DNA from: Natronococcus roseus
GTDB taxonomy: Archaea; Halobacteriota; Halobacteria; Halobacteriales; Natrialbaceae
Assembly: GCF_043677095.1 (NCBI RefSeq)
Contig: NZ_JBHLJR010000001.1
Location: 434,001-498,000, forward strand
Length of the DNA stretch: 64,000 nt
Reading direction: 5' to 3'
In this document: piece after piece, positions 1-8,866 of the stretch
Layout of the letters: every line of letters begins with the position of its first letter
How positions within the stretch are numbered: the first letter of the stretch is position 1
Position numbers and translations under genes: made by a program
The notes under the pieces: generated by a model
Told to the model about the DNA's origin: nothing
Databases searched by the model: none
What the model saw: the letters and a program-made list of their open reading frames with translations, nothing else

Positions 1-133
1 ACTGACATCGACTGCCGCACCGCTCGGGCGCCTCTAGGTCAACAGCTATTTGCGTCTCACCGCCCTCACTCTAGGTAACTTCCCGGACGCGCGGTCTCGT
101 CTCGGCGTCCCCGGCCCGCGGGGGCAGATCTCC

Positions 134-1495
134 ATGGAAGACACCTCGAAATACCACATCCACGCGAACGTGACGGCTGACGGGGTGGTCGAGCGAAGCG
201 ACGTCGTCGGTGCGATCTTCGGCCAGACGGAGGGCCTGCTGGGCGACGAACTCGACCTCCGCGACCTCCGTCAGTCACAGAAAGTCGGCCGTATCGACGT
301 CGAAATAACCAGCACCAAGGGTCAGTCACACGGCACGCTCACTATCGCGACCAGCCTCGACAAGGTCGAGACGGCCACGCTCGCGGCCTCGCTCGAGACG
401 ATCACCCGCGTCGGGCCCTGCCGGGCCTCCCTCGAGGTGCGCGAGATCGAGGACGTCCGCACGGCCAAACGAAAGGAGGTCGTCGATCGGGCGAAGGAGC
501 TGCTCCGAACCGGGTTCGACGACTCGATGATGACCTCCGAGGAGATCCTCGCGGAGGTCCGCCAGCACGTCCGCGTCGAGGACATCACCGAGTACGAGGG
601 GTTGCCCGCCGGACCGCGAGTTACGGACAGCGACGCGATCATCGTCGTCGAGGGACGCTCGGACGTGCTGACGCTGCTGAAGTACGGCGTCAAGAACGCC
701 ATCGCCGTCGAGGGGACGAACGTCCCCGACGCGGTCGCCGAGCTGACCCGCCACCGCACGGTCACGGTCTTCCTCGACGGCGACCGGGGCGGCGACCTGA
801 TCTTCGAGGAGCTCTCCCAGGTCGGCGACATCGACTACGTCGCCTTCGCCCCCGCGGGCGAGTCCGTCGAGGAACTCGACCACCACCAGCTGTTCGCCGC
901 GCTGCGGAACAAGGTCCGCTACGACAGCGTCTCCGGACTCAACGAGCCTCGCGAGGCCGTCGCCGCAACGGACGGGAGCGCAACGCCGGCACCGCCGGCG
1001 TCGTCGCCCCGAACGATCGACGAGGAGTCCTCGAGCGACCCCCAGACCGGGTCGAACCGACAGGCTGACGCAACCCGGTCGTCCGGCGCGGACTCGAGTG
1101 CAGCCGGCGAAACCGAGTCGGCGACGGAGACGGATTCCTCGGGAGCCGACCCAGCGACGGCCGAGTCGTCCGTCGACGAGGGACCGCAGACCGTCTACGG
1201 CCACGGGACCGTCGTGATCGCCGGCGACACCGATCAGGTTCGGTTCCTCGACGCCGACGGCGACGTCCTCGAGGAGGCGCCCGCGAGCGACGTCTACGAC
1301 GCGCTCGAGGCGACCGAGACGGTGCCGACGACGATCGTTCTCGACGAGATTCTCGACCAGCGGCTGCTGGATCTCGCCGCCGACCGCGGCGTCGACAGGA
1401 TCGTCGCCCGCTCGCTGGGCCAGTTCACCAAGCGGCCGACCGCGGTGCAGGTCCACGCGGTCGACGATATCGCCGACACACCGCCGACAGAGTGA
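134..1495 (+). CDS. dnaG: DNA primase DnaG, archaeal type
   Basis: The product (453 aa) is archaeal DnaG, a Toprim-domain protein linked to RNA processing with the exosome and to priming. The Toprim core is clear: the glutamate motif VVEGRSDV lies near residue 172 and the acidic motif FLDGDRGGD near residue 213. A long Ser/Thr/Asp/Glu-rich low-complexity linker (about residues 275-355) separates it from a C-terminal domain (about 360-453), as in other haloarchaeal DnaG proteins. The ATG at 134 is chosen because the conserved N-terminus MEDTSKYHIHANVTADG starts there; the 28 codons upstream look non-coding. Identification is very secure. Confidence 0.97.
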   Translation: MEDTSKYHIHANVTADGVVERSDVVGAIFGQTEGLLGDELDLRDLRQSQKVGRIDVEITSTKGQSHGTLTIATSLDKVETATLAASLETITRVGPCRASLEVREIEDVRTAKRKEVVDRAKELLRTGFDDSMMTSEEILAEVRQHVRVEDITEYEGLPAGPRVTDSDAIIVVEGRSDVLTLLKYGVKNAIAVEGTNVPDAVAELTRHRTVTVFLDGDRGGDLIFEELSQVGDIDYVAFAPAGESVEELDHHQLFAALRNKVRYDSVSGLNEPREAVAATDGSATPAPPASSPRTIDEESSSDPQTGSNRQADATRSSGADSSAAGETESATETDSSGADPATAESSVDEGPQTVYGHGTVVIAGDTDQVRFLDADGDVLEEAPASDVYDALEATETVPTTIVLDEILDQRLLDLAADRGVDRIVARSLGQFTKRPTAVQVHAVDDIADTPPTE

Positions 1496-1582
1496 GCCCG
1501 TTCTCACAGCGTTTGTGAGCCGGTCGCAGCGCCCTCGTCGTCCGAGGAATTGATAACCGAGCGGAACCGAGCCCGGACGACC

Positions 1583-1741
1583 ATGTCCCCGTCTGCGTTC
1601 GCTGCGATCGCCTTGCTCGGCGTCTGGGTGCTGATGATGTTCGCCGTCACCGCCGCCACCGGCGAGGATCAGCTCCGCGCCACGGTGTGGTTCGACGACT
1701 CGACTGACGACCGTCGCGAGGGCTCGAAACGGAAAAATTAG
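1583..1741 (+). CDS. Small single-TM protein
   Basis: A 52-aa product with one hydrophobic helix near the N-terminus (AIALLGVWVLMMFAVTAA) and a charged Asp/Arg/Lys-rich tail. I do not recognise a family. The ATG at 1583 is preferred to an in-frame TTG at 1550 because the 11 extra residues are basic and unlike a haloarchaeal protein. It ends by overlapping the last 4 nt of the convergent DUF92 gene. It could be a real small membrane protein; nothing points to a role. Confidence 0.5.
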   Translation: MSPSAFAAIALLGVWVLMMFAVTAATGEDQLRATVWFDDSTDDRREGSKRKN

Positions 1742-3063
1742 CCGAGAATCGCGAACGAGAGCCCGAGCAGCGCACAGACGATCGCGCCCGACAGCGTCGC
1801 CAGAAAGTTGACGCCCTGATTGCCCAGCAGCGGCCCCTCGAGGGTCGCCCCGAGGAGGCTGTCGACGGTCATCCCGACGAAGCCGGCCGTGACGATGATC
1901 GCCGCGCCCACGACGCCGACCTCGGCGAACAGCGCGTAGGAGATGACCGCGACGATCGCCGCGCCGACGACGCCGGCGACCTCCCCCTGCCAGGTGACGC
2001 CGCCGTCGGTGCCGGGCTCGACGGGCTCGAGCGTGGTGATCAGCCGCGGCTGCTCGAAGACGCTGCCGATCTCGCTCGAGAGGGTGTCGCTCATCGCGGT
2101 CGCGACCGAGCCGGCGAACGCGAACAGGAACAGCTCGGCGTCGATCGGGAGGAAGGCGGCCTCGCTGGCGGCGTACCCCAGCACGGCGACGAGCCCGACG
2201 GCCGCGTTGCCGAGGACGTTGCCGGTGCCGCGGGCGCCGTTGTTGTCCTCGGCGACGCCCAGGTCCTCCTTGCGGTCGTAGCGAAACTTCGTCGAGAGCC
2301 CCCCGATGGCGAAGAAGGAGATGAGGACGACGAACCAGCCGTACCCGCCCAGGACGATCGTCAACAGCCCGAGCAGGACGCCGGTGAGCATCCCGGCGAT
2401 CGACGCCGTCTCGAGGGCGTAGGAGGCGTAGCCGAGTGCGGCGGTGATCGCCAGCGCAATCGCGATCTCGGCCGCGCCGAGGGCCGGATCGAGCTCCGCG
2501 AGCAGCCAGAGCAACAGCCCGACAGACAGCATGACGACGGGATCGTCGTAGAGCAACAGGACGTCCCGAAGGAGCGCGGCGAGCAGCGCGCCGCTGGCGG
2601 CGAGAAACAGGATCGTCGGCAGGGCCGACGGGATCGAGCCGCCGGTAACGGTGACCGTTGCCGCCTGGCCGACGACGGCCGCGACGGTCGCGATGAGACA
2701 GAACCCCGCGGCGTGGGCGACGTCGCTGTCGGTTCGCGTTCGGACGAGGCGCTCGCCGAAGTTTCCGTAACCGATCAGAAACACCGTCCCGACGAATATC
2801 GCGCTCGTCATCGAGGACTGAACGGCGAGCAAGCCGAGCGCGACGCCGGCGAGGACGAACGCGATGAGCCCGTAGAGGCGCCCGTCCTCGTAGTCGTCGG
2901 GATAGGCGAGCAGGTCGAAGATCGGTCCGTCCGTAACGGCGACCGCTCCGAGCAGGACGACCGCGGCCAGCGCCGCCGCGATCTCGGGGCCGAGAAGCGG
3001 TACGGCAAGCGAGAGCGTACACAGCAGCGCGAAGACGCCGGCTCGCCGGACGGGTTCTGTCAC
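1738..3063 (-). CDS. DUF92 family polytopic membrane protein
   Basis: A 441-aa, almost wholly hydrophobic protein with about 11-12 predicted membrane helices, matching the DUF92/TIGR00297 family by the segment FFAIGGLSTKFRYDRK, the conserved NNGARGTGNVLGNAAVG stretch and the SDTLSSEIG motif. The plant and cyanobacterial member VTE6 is a phytyl-phosphate kinase, so family members may phosphorylate isoprenyl phosphates; the archaeal function is not established. It sits next to a cis-prenyltransferase-like gene (3185) and 2.6 kb from uppS, which fits a polyprenyl-phosphate role by inference. The ATG at 3063 is the first start before a clear N-terminal membrane segment. Confidence 0.85.
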   Translation of the reverse strand: MTEPVRRAGVFALLCTLSLAVPLLGPEIAAALAAVVLLGAVAVTDGPIFDLLAYPDDYEDGRLYGLIAFVLAGVALGLLAVQSSMTSAIFVGTVFLIGYGNFGERLVRTRTDSDVAHAAGFCLIATVAAVVGQAATVTVTGGSIPSALPTILFLAASGALLAALLRDVLLLYDDPVVMLSVGLLLWLLAELDPALGAAEIAIALAITAALGYASYALETASIAGMLTGVLLGLLTIVLGGYGWFVVLISFFAIGGLSTKFRYDRKEDLGVAEDNNGARGTGNVLGNAAVGLVAVLGYAASEAAFLPIDAELFLFAFAGSVATAMSDTLSSEIGSVFEQPRLITTLEPVEPGTDGGVTWQGEVAGVVGAAIVAVISYALFAEVGVVGAAIIVTAGFVGMTVDSLLGATLEGPLLGNQGVNFLATLSGAIVCALLGLSFAILG

Positions 3064-3184
3064 GGTAATCGGTCCTTTCTGTGGGGATTACTTGAACCTT
3101 CGTGAACCGGCCCGAGCCCGATTTGTGGCGGGTAGCGGGGCTGAAGCGGGCGTCTGACGGAACCGTATCGAACCCGTAACCGGT

Positions 3185-3817
3185 ATGCCACCGGCCCGAA
3201 AACGGGAGGGCGTGGGTCTGTACGAGCGCTACCTCTCCGTTCGCATCGGTCGGCACGACGCCGACAGCCCCGACCACGTCGCGCTCGTGATCACCGAACG
3301 CGACCTGCTCGAGCGCGGGGCCTACGAGACGCTCTCGGCGTTTTTCGACTGGGCGTTCGAGTACGCCACCCGCGTGACGGTTTACGTCAGCGTCCTCGAC
3401 GCCGCCGCCATCCCCGCCCTGCGGCGGGAGCTCGAGGCCGTCGACGCCCCTCGAGAGGTCGCCGTTCGCACGCCCGACGATCCCAGCCGGGCCGACGCCC
3501 CGATCCAGATCGGGATCGGTCTCGGCGGGAAACACGAGTTCACGAGCGCCGTTCGAACGCTGGCCGAGAGCGTCGACGCCGGCGAGCTCGAGCCCGACGA
3601 GATCGACGACGAGCGCGTCGAGGACCACCTCGTCTTCCCGGCCGAGCCCGACCTGGTGATCAAGACGGGTGCCGAACGGCTCTCGGATTTCATGATCTGG
3701 CAGTCCGTCTACTCCGAGCTCTACTTCACCGACGTCAACTGGCGGGACTTCCGCAAGCGGGACTTCCTGCGGGCGGTCCGGGAGTACTGTAACCGTTCGA
3801 GGCGGTTCGGTCGATAG
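3185..3817 (+). CDS. Cis-prenyltransferase-like protein without catalytic DGNR motif
   Basis: This 210-aa protein matches the C-terminal half of undecaprenyl diphosphate synthase: LVIKTGAERLSDFMIWQSV, then YSELYFTDVNWRDF and a terminal RRFGR with the RxG motif. The N-terminal DGNRR substrate/Mg site of the family is absent; the protein begins with a divergent segment. It therefore resembles the non-catalytic NgBR/Nus1-type subunit of two-component cis-prenyltransferases. The canonical UppS at 5679-6611 keeps DGNRR but has no RRFG near its end, so the two look complementary. Heteromer formation is inference. Divergently arranged from DUF92. Confidence 0.85.
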   Translation: MPPARKREGVGLYERYLSVRIGRHDADSPDHVALVITERDLLERGAYETLSAFFDWAFEYATRVTVYVSVLDAAAIPALRRELEAVDAPREVAVRTPDDPSRADAPIQIGIGLGGKHEFTSAVRTLAESVDAGELEPDEIDDERVEDHLVFPAEPDLVIKTGAERLSDFMIWQSVYSELYFTDVNWRDFRKRDFLRAVREYCNRSRRFGR

Positions 3818-3839
3818 TTCGGGCGGACTTCCGTCCGTC

Positions 3840-4664
3840 TCACTCGTCGATCGCGTCGACGACCGCCTCGTCGAGCTGCTTCGCGTCGGTGAACACCCGA
3901 CGGCTGAGCAGGACGGTGTTGGCGACGACGGTGAGGCCGCCGGCGGCGAACAGCATCAGCATGATGGCGAACTGGTACTGCGCGGCGTAGATCGGGTTCT
4001 CGCCGGCGATGATCATCCCCGCCATCAGCCCCGGGATCTTGACGACGCCGAGGCTCTTGATCCCGTCGATCGTCGGGATCAGCGCCGCGTAGACGCTGGT
4101 CGAGACGTACTCGGTGACGGCCTCGTCCGGGGAGGCGCCGACGCTCAACAGCGCCTCGATCTCCGCCCGGTTCGAGGCGATCTCTCCGGTGAATCGGTCG
4201 AGAGCCAGCGAGTTCGTCTGCATCGCGTTGGCGATGACCATGCTCCCGATGACCAGCAGATCCCGCATCGTCATCTCGATGGCGCCGGCGGCGGCCATCG
4301 CCACGATCGTCAGCCCCGCGCCGAACCCGATCGAGGCCAGCGACGTCCCGAACACGCCCGGCAACGCCGTCCCACGCTTGTAGGAGATGTAGGCGGCGAC
4401 GACGATCATAAAGGCGAGGACGACAGCTGCCCAGGCGAGGTGCGCCGCCAGCAGCAGGCTGATCACTGCGCCGGCGGCCACCACCTGGACCAGCCCGCGG
4501 ACGGCCATCGCGACGATCTCCCGCTCGAACCCGAGCTGACGGGCGTAGATGATCCCCAGGACGACCGCCGTCAGCGCCGCCGCGATCGCGATCTGGACGA
4601 ACCCCGTGACGATGACCGGATCGGCCGCGTGCTCGAGGACCCGCTCGAGACCCGGATCGGTCAC
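3840..4664 (-). CDS. FetB-like ABC transporter permease (UPF0014)
   Basis: A 274-aa integral membrane protein with about seven helices of the UPF0014/YbbM (FetB) family, recognised by YISYKRGTALPGVFGTSLAS and SVGASPDEAVTEYVSTSVYA and by the conserved PTIDGIKSLGVVKIPGLMAGM region. FetAB in Escherichia coli exports iron; substrate here is inferred only. Its start overlaps the end of the ATPase gene by 4 nt (ATGA-type junction on the minus strand), so the two are one translationally coupled operon. Confidence 0.9.
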   Translation of the reverse strand: MTDPGLERVLEHAADPVIVTGFVQIAIAAALTAVVLGIIYARQLGFEREIVAMAVRGLVQVVAAGAVISLLLAAHLAWAAVVLAFMIVVAAYISYKRGTALPGVFGTSLASIGFGAGLTIVAMAAAGAIEMTMRDLLVIGSMVIANAMQTNSLALDRFTGEIASNRAEIEALLSVGASPDEAVTEYVSTSVYAALIPTIDGIKSLGVVKIPGLMAGMIIAGENPIYAAQYQFAIMLMLFAAGGLTVVANTVLLSRRVFTDAKQLDEAVVDAIDE

Positions 4665-5332
4665 GCGAGAACCTCCTCGGGACGTCCCTCGGCGATCACC
4701 CGCCCGTCCTCGAACTCGGCGACGCGGTCGCCGAGGCGCTCGGCCTGGGCGGTGTCGTGGGTGACGAGCACGCAGGTCAGCCCCTCCGTTCGAATCAGGT
4801 CGCCGAGGAGCTCCTCGACTCGCGCTTCGGTCTCCGAATCGAGGTGGGAGGTCGGCTCGTCGAGCAGGAGGACCTCGGGATCCACGTAGAGGGTCCGGGC
4901 GACCGCGACGCGCTGTTGCTGGCCGCCGGAGAGGTCCTCGACGTCCCGCTCCGCGGCGTTCGGCAGCTGCACCCGGTCGAGCAGCGCCGCGACGCGCTCC
5001 TCGTCGACCGGTTGGCCTCGAATCAGATCGCTCGCGGCGACGTTCTCCCGAACGGTCCCCGGCCGGAGCGCGGACTCCTGCGGAACGAGGCCGACCCGAC
5101 GCCGCAGCTCCTGGGGATCGATCTCGTGGTAGTCGACGCCGTCGAGGTACACCGTTCCGTCGGTCGGTTCGTCCAGGCGGTTGAGCAGCCGCAAAAATGA
5201 GGACTTTCCGGCCCCCGAGGAGCCGACGACCGCGAGGACCGTCGACGCCGCGACGCGAAGCGAGACGTCCTCGACGATCGGTTCACCGTCGACGACCCTC
5301 GTGAGCGACTCGGTCTCGAGCTTCGAATCCAT
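4661..5332 (-). CDS. FetA-like ABC transporter ATP-binding protein
   Basis: A 223-aa ABC ATPase and the partner of the FetB-like permease. Walker A is GSSGAGKSS (about residue 37), the Q-loop VPQES, the signature LSGGQQQRVAVART, Walker B VLLLDEPTSHLD, and the H-loop LVTHD. It energises export of an unknown ion, iron being the family precedent. The ATG at 5332 (MDSKLETESL) is chosen over a start nine codons upstream. The pair sits between the two cis-prenyltransferase genes without an obvious functional link to them. Confidence 0.92.
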   Translation of the reverse strand: MDSKLETESLTRVVDGEPIVEDVSLRVAASTVLAVVGSSGAGKSSFLRLLNRLDEPTDGTVYLDGVDYHEIDPQELRRRVGLVPQESALRPGTVRENVAASDLIRGQPVDEERVAALLDRVQLPNAAERDVEDLSGGQQQRVAVARTLYVDPEVLLLDEPTSHLDSETEARVEELLGDLIRTEGLTCVLVTHDTAQAERLGDRVAEFEDGRVIAEGRPEEVLA

Positions 5333-5404
5333 CGTACGAGGGTCGCTCCGGGCGGGCAAAAGTCGCTGCGGTCGGTCCAGGCGATCAGCCCGTTCGGGAC
5401 GGGG

Positions 5405-5629
5405 CTACGGCTCGAGGTCGGGGTCCGGAAACTCGACGTAGGCGAACAGCGTCACGAGGATTCCGACGGTCAACAGGACGAAGCCGCCGCCGATCGCGAG
5501 AAACTCCGCGGGCTGGGTGTGGCCGGCGGCCGTCTGGGGGTGGCGAAGCACGCCGGCGCTCCCGAGGAGCAGGAACGACGCGAGCCCCGCCCCTGTCGCG
5601 GCGAGTCCGACCGCGAGCTGGCGGTCCAT
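5405..5629 (-). CDS. Small two-TM membrane protein
   Basis: A 74-aa product with two hydrophobic helices (VGLAATGAGLASFLLLGSAG and GGFVLLTVGILVTLFAYV) joined by a short polar loop that contains HPQTAAGHTQP. I know of similar unnamed small proteins beside haloarchaeal uppS but no function. The internal ATG at 5629 (MDRQLAVGLAA) is taken as start since the upstream residues are polar and unconserved in style. It lies 49 nt upstream of nothing else on its strand and 50 nt downstream of uppS, so it may be the distal gene of a uppS operon. Confidence 0.65.
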   Translation of the reverse strand: MDRQLAVGLAATGAGLASFLLLGSAGVLRHPQTAAGHTQPAEFLAIGGGFVLLTVGILVTLFAYVEFPDPDLEP

Positions 5630-5678
5630 ACCCGACGTTGGGAGCCCGTCCGATTGTAGGTTTCGAGACACGGCGGGG

Positions 5679-6611
5679 TCAGTCGGCGGCGGGTCCGCTC
5701 GAGTCGACTCCCTCGAGTTCGTCCTCGTCGGGCTGTTCGGCGGTCGGCAGCGAGTCGCGGAACCGGTCGACGATCGAGCGGGCCTCCGCGAGTTCGGGAT
5801 CGCTCATCGCCCCGAGCAGGGCCAGCGCCCGGCGGGCGCGGGTCCGGCGCCAGGACTCCTGGCGGTGTTCGTACGTCCGGATCCCGCGCAGGAAGTCGGG
5901 CTTCGAAAACTCGGGCCAGTAGGGGGTACAGAAGAAGACGGCGGCCTCGTTGCCGTTGGCGTGCCAGGGCAGGAAGTTCGAGGTCCGCTCGTCGCCCCCG
6001 GTTCGAATGATGAGGTCGACGTCCCGAACCGGCTCGTCGTACAGCCGGCGTTCGATCGCCTCGACGTCGATCTCCTCGGGGTCGACCTCGCCGGCCTCGA
6101 CGTCGGTCGCGACGCCGCGGGCGGCCTCGAGGAGTTCCGAGCGACCTCCGTAGGCCAGCGCGATGTTGAGCACGAAGCGGTCGTAGTCGGCGGTTCGCTC
6201 CTCGGCGTAGTCGACCGCCTCCCGGACCCGCTCGGGCAGTCGGTCGATGGCGCCGAGCGCGCGGATCTTGACGCCGTTGTCGTGGACGCGCTCGGCGTCG
6301 GCGAACTCCCGGAGTTTCTCACAGAGCAGATCGTACAACGCCTCGCGCTCCTCGGCCGGGCGATCGAAGTTCTCCGTCGAGAACGCGTAGAGGGTGAGTT
6401 CCTCGACGCCGACCTCCTGGCACCACTCGAGGACGCGCTCGGTCGTCTCGGCGCCCGCGCGGTGGCCGTCGGTCGCGTCCGCTCCCTGCCGGCGTGCGTA
6501 CCGGCGGTTGCCATCCTGAATCACGGCGACGTGGGTCGGCACACCGTCGATCTCCCTCGAGAGGAGCTGCTCGTACGCCGCGTCCACGCGCTCACGGAGC
6601 CACCGATTCAT
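5679..6611 (-). CDS. uppS: Polyprenyl (undecaprenyl-type) diphosphate synthase, catalytic
   Basis: A 310-aa cis-prenyltransferase that elongates an allylic diphosphate (probably geranylgeranyl diphosphate in archaea) with isopentenyl diphosphate to make the dolichol-type lipid carrier for glycosylation. The catalytic motif AVIQDGNRRYARR is at residues 29-41 (Asp33), followed by TLYAFSTENFDRP and the RTGGDERTSNFLPWH substrate-binding segment and YWPEFSKPDF. The tail after this is an acidic extension without the family's RxG motif, which instead is present in the partner-like protein at 3185. Start at ATG 6611 (MNRWLRERVD); upstream codons are not conserved in style. Confidence 0.95.
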   Translation of the reverse strand: MNRWLRERVDAAYEQLLSREIDGVPTHVAVIQDGNRRYARRQGADATDGHRAGAETTERVLEWCQEVGVEELTLYAFSTENFDRPAEEREALYDLLCEKLREFADAERVHDNGVKIRALGAIDRLPERVREAVDYAEERTADYDRFVLNIALAYGGRSELLEAARGVATDVEAGEVDPEEIDVEAIERRLYDEPVRDVDLIIRTGGDERTSNFLPWHANGNEAAVFFCTPYWPEFSKPDFLRGIRTYEHRQESWRRTRARRALALLGAMSDPELAEARSIVDRFRDSLPTAEQPDEDELEGVDSSGPAAD

Positions 6612-6731
6612 CACTCGACGTGACGAGGACCAGAAGTATGTGTCTTGTGTGTTACTCAGCGCTATCGATACGCACTGACACACCGGGAGCAATCGTGACC
6701 GCTATCAGGTCGGAGGTTCTCGTCTCGGCCG

Positions 6732-7136
6732 ATGAGCGACACACTCGACGAGGATCTCTACCAGCGAACGAAGGCGTTGCTCGAGCCCGGCGAGGTCGAC
6801 CTCAACGGCGCGATCGTCCACACCGACTACGACGGCAGCGAGGACGTCCGGATGATGCAGACGACGATCGACGTCGGCGATATCATCGCCGAGCACTCGG
6901 GGTACGATCCGAAAGACTGCTACGTCTACTCGGGTAACGACGACCCCGACTTCTCCTCGAACCAGCACCAGGGACTCACGCTCGAGGACGAGGACTTCGT
7001 CTGGGAGTGCCAGCAGCTGCTCCGGGAGGGCAGTTTCGACATCGTCATCTACTACGAGGCCAGCGCCGACCACGAGGCGATCCTCGAGGACATTCGGGAG
7101 CTGGGCCACGACGCCACCGGCGTCGAGGGCGAGTAG
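6732..7136 (+). CDS. DUF5778 family haloarchaeal protein
   Basis: A 134-aa acidic soluble protein without signal or membrane helix. It matches my memory of the haloarchaea-restricted DUF5778 family (segments YVYSGNDDPDFSSNQHQG and FDIVIYYEASADHEAIL). No function is known. It is divergent from uppS with about 120 nt between starts, enough for two promoters, and starts at ATG 6732. Confidence 0.75.
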   Translation: MSDTLDEDLYQRTKALLEPGEVDLNGAIVHTDYDGSEDVRMMQTTIDVGDIIAEHSGYDPKDCYVYSGNDDPDFSSNQHQGLTLEDEDFVWECQQLLREGSFDIVIYYEASADHEAILEDIRELGHDATGVEGE

Positions 7137-7252
7137 CGGACGGCCGACGTGGGGACGGGCGAGAAGTCGGCCCCGTCGCGGTCGCCGCAACCGACAGCCG
7201 GGTTCGCCGTCCGTGACCGTTTTCCTCCTGACGCGCGTAGCGTTGACGCTCG

Positions 7253-8737
7253 ATGTCTCTACTAATCACCGACGACTGGAGCGAGCTGTACGTCGACGGG
7301 GAGTGGACGCCGTCCGAAAGCGGCGAGGAGCTGACCGTCGAGGACCCCTCGACGCGGGAGTCGATCGCGTCGGTCCCCGCGGCCGTCGAGGACGACGTCG
7401 ACGCGGCCTACGAGGCCGCCGCGGCCGCCCAGTCGGCGTGGGGCGACCGCCCGCCCGCCGAGCGCGAGGAGCTGTTGCGGGGCGTCGTCGAGGAGCTCGA
7501 GGAGCGCCACGACGAGATCGTCGAGCTGCTCGCGAGCGAGGCCGGCGGCTCGCGGATCATGGGCGAGACGTCGCTCGAGCTGGCGACCGATCAGGCCGCT
7601 GAGGCGGCGACGCTGCCCCGCCGAATGAAGGGTCAGCACGCCGCCTCCAACGTCCCCGGGAAGGAAAACGTCGTCGAGCGCGTCCCCGAGGGAGTGGTCA
7701 CGGTGATCTCGCCGTGGAACTTCCCGCTGAACCTCTCGATGCGGGCGGTCGCGCCGGCGATCGCCGCCGGGAACGCGGTCGTGCTCAAGCCCGCCTCGAA
7801 CACGCCAATCGCGGGCGGCTTGCTCATCGCGAAGCTGTTCGAGGCAGCGGGCGTTCCCGACGGTGTCCTCAACGTCGTCACCGGAACGGGGTCGGAGATC
7901 GGCGATCGGGTCGCCGGCCACCCCGAGAGCGACGTCGTCGCCTTCACCGGGTCGACGCCGATCGGCCGTCGGGTCGCCGCCACCGCCGGCGAGAACCTCG
8001 CGGAGGCCGCGATGGAGCTCGGCGGGAACAACGCCCACATCGTCACCGACGACGCCGACCTCGAGGCCGCCGTCGACGCCGGCGTCTTCGGCACGTTCGT
8101 CCATCAGGGACAGGTCTGTCTCTCGATCAACCGCCACCTGGTCCACGAGGACGTCTACGACGAGTACGTCGAGCGCCTGACCGAGCGCATCGAGTCGTTG
8201 CCGGCCGGCAGCGCCCACGACGACGACACCGTCGTCGGCCCGATCATCGACGAGAGCCAGCGCGAGGAGATGCTCGGCTACGTCGAGGAGACCGTCGAGG
8301 CGGGGGCGACCCTCGAGACGGGCGGCGAAACGGTGGAGATCGACGGGGTCGACGACTCGCTGGTCGTCGCACCGACGGTTCTCTCCGGGGTGACGAACGA
8401 CATGGCCGCCGCGTGCAACGAGCACTTCGGCCCCATCGCGCCCGTGATCCCGTTCTCGGATATCGACGAGGCTGTCGAACTCCACAACGCCGTCGAGTAC
8501 GGCCTCTCGGGGTCGGTCCACGCGGGCGACGTCGGCGCGGGACGGCGGATCGCCGACCGCCTCGAGACGGGGATGGTCCACGTCAACGATCAGCCGATCA
8601 ACGACGAGGCCCACGTCCCGTTCGGCGGCACTGGCGCCTCCGGGATCGGCAGTTACAACGCCGAGGCGTTTCTGGAGGAAGTTACCGAGCGAAAGTGGCT
8701 CTCCCTGCAACACGACCCCCGGGAGTACCCGTTCTAG
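7253..8737 (+). CDS. Aldehyde dehydrogenase family protein
   Basis: A 494-aa NAD(P)-dependent aldehyde dehydrogenase of normal family length. The Rossmann-region ISPWNFPLNLSMR and VLKPASNTP, the FTGSTPIGRRV cofactor motif, the general-base glutamate in AMELGGNN, and the catalytic cysteine C289 in HQGQVCLSINR are all present. The closest subgroup by these motifs is the benzaldehyde/vanillin dehydrogenase-like type, but the substrate cannot be read from sequence. It stands as a single gene starting at ATG 7253. Confidence 0.93.
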   Translation: MSLLITDDWSELYVDGEWTPSESGEELTVEDPSTRESIASVPAAVEDDVDAAYEAAAAAQSAWGDRPPAEREELLRGVVEELEERHDEIVELLASEAGGSRIMGETSLELATDQAAEAATLPRRMKGQHAASNVPGKENVVERVPEGVVTVISPWNFPLNLSMRAVAPAIAAGNAVVLKPASNTPIAGGLLIAKLFEAAGVPDGVLNVVTGTGSEIGDRVAGHPESDVVAFTGSTPIGRRVAATAGENLAEAAMELGGNNAHIVTDDADLEAAVDAGVFGTFVHQGQVCLSINRHLVHEDVYDEYVERLTERIESLPAGSAHDDDTVVGPIIDESQREEMLGYVEETVEAGATLETGGETVEIDGVDDSLVVAPTVLSGVTNDMAAACNEHFGPIAPVIPFSDIDEAVELHNAVEYGLSGSVHAGDVGAGRRIADRLETGMVHVNDQPINDEAHVPFGGTGASGIGSYNAEAFLEEVTERKWLSLQHDPREYPF

Positions 8738-8866
8738 AGCCGCCGATTCGCTTATCCGGGACGCGACCCGACGGTCCCGTATGCGTCGGCCGTCGTTCCC
8801 GCGGTGACCGCGGCGGACGACGGCCGGATCGCCGTCGATTCGGCGATGCGATCGTTCGATACCACC

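Noticed and set aside
1..133. Direct repeat CTCTAGGT (32-39 and 69-76) before dnaG
   Set aside because: It is short and could be chance; no symmetry or promoter spacing supports a function.
326..3628. An 1100-codon open frame on the minus strand across dnaG, DUF92 and the UppS-like gene
   Set aside because: It runs antisense to or out of frame with three clear genes, and its product is Arg- and Gly-rich without any domain. High G+C makes such long shadow frames common here.
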